Origin: Rodentolepis nana
Lineage: Eukaryota > Platyhelminthes > Cestoda > Cyclophyllidea > Hymenolepididae
Direction: 5' to 3'
DNA length: 13,806 nucleotides
Assembly: GCA_900617975.1 (NCBI GenBank)
Contig: UZAE01001335.1
Location: forward strand, 1-13,806
Positions within the stretch are counted from its first letter, which is position 1. Each line of letters begins with the position of its first letter. Made by a program: the position numbers and the translations under genes. Shown in pieces: positions 9,671 through 13,806 of this stretch. Below the pieces are notes generated by a model. The model did no database searches, was not told the origin of the DNA, and saw nothing but the letters and a program-made list of their open reading frames with translations.

Positions 9671-9727
9671 ATGAGAGAATTGGTCGTGCTACTTATTGGA
9701 CAATGTGGAAATCACACAGGAGTTAAG
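9671..9727 (+). CDS. beta-tubulin exon 1
   Basis: Encodes 19 residues, [19 protein letters not shown], and ends aag|gtatgc. The start is fixed by alignment to the invariant beta-tubulin N terminus (MRE.V...GQCGN). His15 replaces the usual Gln beside the nucleotide, and Val6 replaces His. Confidence 0.95.
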
Positions 9728-11691
9728 GTATGCTAGTATTTTGTGTAACAATTTGGAGGTAGTAATACTTTGAACGTGTATTATATTCACCCCTTTTGTA
9801 GCGTCTATTTATGAGAGTGAAGTTTAAGTGTCCTCTCGCCTAATTATAGTATTTTTTTCAATTTCCCCTTAAAGTTTTGCATTTCAATTATCAAAGTGCG
9901 AAGAATATCATCACGCTATTTCAATATGCTTCTCAATTTTCGTTAAAATATTTGTTTTCCAGTTCTGGGAAATGATAGCTGATGAGCATGGTGTTAATCC
10001 AAATGGTGTTTTCCGTGGAGAATCCGATCTCCAACTTGAACGCATGAATGTCTATTTCACTGAAGCAGTTGGTGAGCTTTCCTTTTAATTTTAATCAAAT
10101 ATCAACTTCAGCACGTTTCACTTACAATAGATTGTTATCAGAGGATTTGTTTTTTTTTATATGGCTAATAGTAACTATTCAATGAAGTTATTAGACTCAG
10201 TGTGGCTTATTTAATCATTTTAACTGAAATACTAAATTTAGGAGGACGGTTCGTTCCCAGATGCGTTCTAATGGACCTTGATCCAAGCTCAAAAGACGCA
10301 GTTCGAGGCACGCCTTACGGTCAGCTTTTCCGTCCAGCAAACTTTGTTTATGGTCGATCTGGATCAAGCAATAACTGGGCCAAAGGCCGTTACACTGACG
10401 GTCTAGAATTACTGGATACCGCGCTGGATATCATTCGCAAGGAAGCTGAAGGTTGTGATCAACTTCAAGGATTTCAGATAATTCATTCGATTGGCGGAGG
10501 TTGTGGTTCAGGAATGACTACTGCGGTTATGGATCGACTACGCGAAGAATGGCCTGATAGGATTTTTAATAACTTTACAGTTTTCCCATCACCTAAGGTG
10601 AATTTACTTTCAAAGTGCATTGCAAAGTTTTTGCTTAGTTTTATACCTATTTTTTTAAATACTTCTATTTTTTACTACTTAAAGTGACATCTAAGTGATA
10701 TTGCAACAAAGTTGTAACAATTTTGGCAGCAAAACATTTTAAACTTATAATTTTTCAAGTTCTTCCGTTTCAAATATGCTGCATATTGATGAATTTCTTT
10801 GTTTAAGTGTTTTGGTAATCTAAATTGAATTTATAAGATAGTTTTCGATGAAACGATATTACTCGAATTCAACAGAGTAATGGCCAAATTAAGTAGTTTT
10901 CTTTACCTTTCGAATGTGTGCAGGTCTCAGATGTGGTAGTTGAACCGTACAACAGTATTTTTACTCTCGACTACCTCATAGAAAACAGTGATCTCACTGT
11001 AGTTCTTGACAACGAGGCTCTTTACAACATATGCCACAGTGTGCTCAAAATCAACAGTACCTTTGGTGATCTTAACTACCTTATTTCAAGTGCCATCGGC
11101 GGAATTACAACTTGTTTCCGATTTCCTGGTCAACTGAACTCTGATCTTCGTAAACTTACAGTTAACCTGGTCCCATTTCCTCGAATACACTTTGTGGCTC
11201 CATCCTTTGTTCCACTGGCAAGCCGGGATAATCGAGCTTATAAATCTCTAACTGTTCCAGAACTTGTTCAGCAAATGTTCGATGCCAAGCTCCTCATGGC
11301 TGCATGTAATCCACTTCATGGACGATATCTGACCTGTGCAGCAGTTTTCCGTGGAAGATTAAGTCCAGCTGAAGTCGAGGAAATGATGATGAATACACAG
11401 GAAAAGAATTCACAGAACTTTATTGAATGGATTCCAAACAACTGTCAGACAGCTATGTGTGACATCCCACCACGAGGCATGAAAATGTCCGCAACATTCA
11501 TGGGAAATACTACAGCTTTGAGTGAAGTTTTTGAACGACTTCAGAGGCCTTTTGCAGCAATGTATGCAAGAAAAGCGTATATTCATTGGTATACGGGTGA
11601 AGGAATGGAAGAGGAAGAGTTCAGAAGCACTGAATCAAATGTTCTTGATATTATTAGTGAATACCAACAGTACCAAGTGGCGGAACCATAG
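9671..11691 (+). CDS. Divergent beta-tubulin, complete
   Basis: Join of 9671-9727, 9963-10071, 10242-10597 and 10924-11691; 429 residues against about 445 usually. Beta-tubulin pairs with alpha-tubulin and hydrolyses GTP during microtubule assembly. Beta identity rests on MREL at the start, [38 protein letters not shown] (beta-type Lys rather than the alpha Glu), HWYTGEGM and SEYQQYQ. Introns after codon 19 and within codon 56 match ancient animal beta-tubulin positions; the third follows codon 174. Oddities are Val6, His15, Cys143 in GGGCGSG (normally GGGTGSG), Asp190, Leu198 and Val200, a one-residue deletion in the H6-H7 loop, an altered M-loop (ASRDNRAYK), and an end at VAEP with no glutamate-rich tail. 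The frame is intact with conserved splice sites, so I call it a functional, fast-evolving paralog rather than a pseudogene. Confidence 0.96.
9963..10071 (+). CDS. beta-tubulin exon 2
   Basis: Acceptor tgttttccag is followed by [16 protein letters not shown], then [17 protein letters not shown] and the first base of Gly56. The donor is ttg|gtgagc. Alignment to canonical beta-tubulin is gap-free. Confidence 0.95.
10242..10597 (+). CDS. beta-tubulin exon 3
   Basis: Codes residues 56-174: [18 protein letters not shown]-type [21 protein letters not shown], and the glycine loop GGGCGSGM. The end FTVFPSPK retains Phe167. The donor is aag|gtgaat. The frame remains open beyond 10597, but homology stops at the donor and resumes with VSD in exon 4. 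Confidence 0.95.
10598..10923 (+). other. beta-tubulin intron 3, 326 bp
   Basis: A GT-AG intron ending cgaatgtgtgcag. AT-rich, with no recognisable element inside. Confidence 0.85.
10924..11691 (+). CDS. beta-tubulin exon 4 with stop
   Basis: Codes [94 protein letters not shown] and [13 protein letters not shown], ending [11 protein letters not shown] at TAG 11689-11691. This is 255 residues in one exon with strong collinearity to the C-terminal two-thirds of beta-tubulin. Confidence 0.96.
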   Translation, partial: VSDVVVEPYNSIFTLDYLIENSDLTVVLDNEALYNICHSVLKINSTFGDLNYLISSAIGGITTCFRFPGQLNSDLRKLTVNLVPFPRIHFVAPSFVPLASRDNRAYKSLTVPELVQQMFDAKLLMAACNPLHGRYLTCAAVFRGRLSPAEVEEMMMNTQEKNSQNFIEWIPNNCQTAMCDIPPRGMKMSATFMGNTTALSEVFERLQRPFAAMYARKAYIHWYTGEGMEEEEFRSTESNVLDIISEYQQYQVAEP

Positions 11692-11896
11692 TTCTCTTAT
11701 GGGATTTCAAATTGTTTCCTTTCAATCATGTTTATGATTTTCTTTTGAATCGTCATGATTTAGAATGAAATTATGTTACTGATGTATCAATTTAAAATAT
11801 TTATTTTAGAAAATAATGTAAACTAAAGCGACTTTCTGTTCAATTAGTAAATGGTTTGTTTAATTAATGACAATAATTAATATAATATAGAGCGCC

Positions 11897-11920
11897 AAAA
11901 CTCGATTCTCGAGTTTTTTT
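11897..11920 (+). repeat. Perfect 9-bp hairpin with T run
   Basis: aaaactcga at 11897-11905, loop ttc, and tcgagtttt at 11909-11917 pair perfectly, followed by three more T. It sits about 205 bp after the tubulin stop, probably in the 3' UTR. It resembles a Pol III or bacterial-type terminator in shape only. Confidence 0.6.
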
Positions 11921-11986
11921 AGTAAAAAGCTATTTGAGGCTACAACTTAACCTACGATTAAAATAGGTAAAACTCAAATCAAAATC

Positions 11987-11992
11987 AATAAA
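11987..11992 (+). terminator. Candidate tubulin polyadenylation signal
   Basis: The first exact AATAAA after the tubulin stop, about 295 bp downstream in atcaataaagtaaaa. AATAAT variants occur earlier, from about 11811. Another AATAAA-containing A-rich stretch is at about 12053. Confidence 0.45.
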
Positions 11993-13141
11993 GTAAAATA
12001 TTAATTGTATTATGAAATAATAACCTATATTTATTCAATCGTTTGTCGAAAAAAAATAAAAATTTATTTTAATGAAAGTTGAGAAAACGTTTGAGCATTG
12101 CGCTGTCTAGTCACAGTATAAGGGTAATGTCGCAATCGACTATGAGAAAACTTTATTTTCCGCCCTCAACTTTAAGCAAATTACTTAATTCCTAGCGAAA
12201 TGTTTGAGAACGATTCCAAAGATAATTAATCTTCTTGCAGTAATTGGAATCAACATGTCTTCATGTATTTCGGACAGATCTATTACCAATGCCTCCTTAA
12301 ATTCTTCAAATTAATTTTTTCCCAATCTCTGGTTGCAAGGAAATTTCCACTGTAACTCATCTTCTGGCTGCCAATAGTGATCCAAAGTTGTTCCAATCAG
12401 ACCAAGAGTGCGAAAAAAATAACTATTTTCAAGGACTCTTGAATACTATCTTGTCTAAATCTGACTGTTGCCTAAGCAAACTCTGCCAGAACTCCTAAAG
12501 CGTTCACCACGATCAAGTCTTTAAAAGGTTTTCACCAGCACAACCACACTCGGTATGGGTTTTCCCTTAAGTAATTATATTCACCTTTCTTGCTCAAATA
12601 GAACAATATCAAAGGTGGCATTGTCGTTAAGTGTTCGACACACATATTCATATCCAGAAACGTTACCCAGTTATTTTCAACTCTTTCTGTTGTTTTTTAT
12701 CTTGCTCTAAATATCTCCCCTTTGCTCTCACCATCTATGTACCAAGACCTGGACAAGGATTTTGCTGAAAATATGGGAAAGTAAATGTCCCTGAGGTGGG
12801 GGAGGTGGAGACAGGGAAAGAGATTCATGAGCCACCATTGTTTAGGTTCTTTGAAAGTTTTTATCAGATGAAGACACAGGGTAATTCACGTATCCATAAC
12901 ATATCCATGTAACAAGTTTCTATTCAATGTCGATTTTTAAACCTAATCTAAGTGTGCTATCACAAGCATTTTTTAACCTTGGTACGCTGTCATTTAATAA
13001 AAATCAAAACTAAATACAATGGAAATCCTTTTTTGCACGTGTGACATCCCCTCCACTTGAAATCTCGAAATACTAGGGACCTAGCGCGATCATCAGCTCT
13101 ACCTTTGCCCCCCCCCCCCGCTTTCCGTGAAGGCTTCAAAA

Positions 13142-13189
13142 TGCGACCAGGATTCGAACTCGTGGATTAACAATGTTTCCTTTGAGATA
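13142..13189 (-). repeat. tRNA-promoter-like fragment, possible SINE remnant
   Basis: On the minus strand, gttcgaatcc (13150-13159) is an exact Pol III B box, and tatctcaaagg (13179-13189) matches the A-box consensus at all but one position. Only about 19 nt separate them, too few for a tRNA body, and the T-arm stem pairs poorly. This is a broken tRNA-like sequence or SINE head, not an intact tRNA gene. Confidence 0.3.
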
Positions 13190-13806
13190 GTAGATGAAAA
13201 TCAATTATTTTAAAGTTGGCTTTAAATGAACATAGTTGACAGTTCCGCTAAAGTAAAAACTTGCCAATGCCATCTACGTTATACTATTGCCAACTTTTGC
13301 CTGTGAAAGTTTCATTCTCAATTAATGAACTCAAAGGAAAATAAACCAATATGATTAAAACTTCTTGATTAAATACAAATGGCCAGTGAACACTGGACAC
13401 CATGGAAAAGTTTCTGTTAGAATGTCGAGGGGGAATCTTGAAATATTTATGTCAAATGGCAGGAGTTTTGATGGTTATCATTAGCCCTTTAGTTGACTTC
13501 GGGCTTCACAGAGGGGAGGAGGAACATCAAAATGGCAAAATTTCGAGAAGGAGGACAGAATAATGATAGACAGAAGTGAAAGAGACAGAGGGACGCAAAG
13601 ACAGAGAAAAGGCAAGATGAGTACTACGGAAGTATTCGAATATGACAAACGAAGTCAGAAGTCACACTTCTGAATCTTGAAATATGAATTGTGACATATG
13701 AGTGCTATAAACCCCGGACCCAAATTTGAAATGAAACGCTTTAATACCTTGACGCTATTCTCAGTGTCTTCTTGATCTTTCCTTTAACACTCTATCAATA
13801 GTTAAA

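Larger units (their letters stand above)
11692..13806. other. Downstream non-coding region
   Basis: About 2.1 kb with no open frame that resembles a protein on either strand. The first 300 bp is very AT-rich and probably tubulin 3' UTR. Beyond that are G-rich (12794-12816), poly-C (about 13108-13119) and purine-rich (13511-13618) patches, a tRNA-promoter-like fragment, and short hairpins at 13383-13396 and 13655-13673. No gene can be supported. Confidence 0.75.

Noticed and set aside
9671..11691. Tubulin gene as a pseudogene
   Set aside because: The divergence is high, but the frame is intact, all splice sites are canonical, and the structural core motifs are conserved.
11522..11737. Plus-strand frame inside tubulin exon 4
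   Set aside because: Alternative frame of the conserved tubulin C terminus; no homology of its own.
1..13806. CRISPR array, prokaryotic operon, viral or toxin genes
   Set aside because: The repeats are minisatellite-like without unique spacers of even size, and both genes are intron-containing animal genes. Nothing supports these classes.

Overview
This window is nuclear DNA of an animal. Two plus-strand genes have GT-AG spliceosomal introns and cover about 1.4-11.7 kb; the rest is AT-rich intronic or intergenic sequence. The protein sequences, the mix of very short introns (72-83 bp) with long ones (0.6-2.7 kb), and a very divergent beta-tubulin paralog suggest a flatworm, perhaps a tapeworm. 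The phylum is an inference from overall character; no single marker proves it.

Layout. Positions 1-1394 are the 3' part of a long intron. It holds a decayed LINE-type endonuclease fragment on the minus strand, a 39-40 bp minisatellite, an inverted repeat with nested palindromes, and a CCCCT tract. Positions 1395-8665 carry the last eight exons of an UNC-13/Munc13 synaptic-vesicle priming protein: the C-terminal half of the MUN domain plus the terminal C2 domain, about 647 residues. Its earlier exons (C1, C2B and N-terminal MUN) lie outside the window to the left. Positions 8666-9670 are the intergenic strip, with the unc-13 3' UTR and the upstream region of the next gene. Positions 9671-11691 carry a complete four-exon beta-tubulin gene (429 residues). 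Positions 11692-13806 hold no recognisable coding gene, only short hairpins, homopolymer tracts and a tRNA-promoter-like fragment.

The two genes lie head to tail, with about 1 kb between stop and start. One acts in vesicle priming and the other in the microtubule cytoskeleton, so no functional link is implied. The most notable content is the tubulin. It keeps the beta-tubulin framework but has Leu198 and Val200 where benzimidazole-sensitive beta-tubulins have Glu and Phe, Cys143 in the nucleotide-binding glycine loop, a one-residue deletion in the H6-H7 loop, an altered M-loop, and almost no acidic C-terminal tail. I found no prokaryote-type accessory system, CRISPR array or viral gene.
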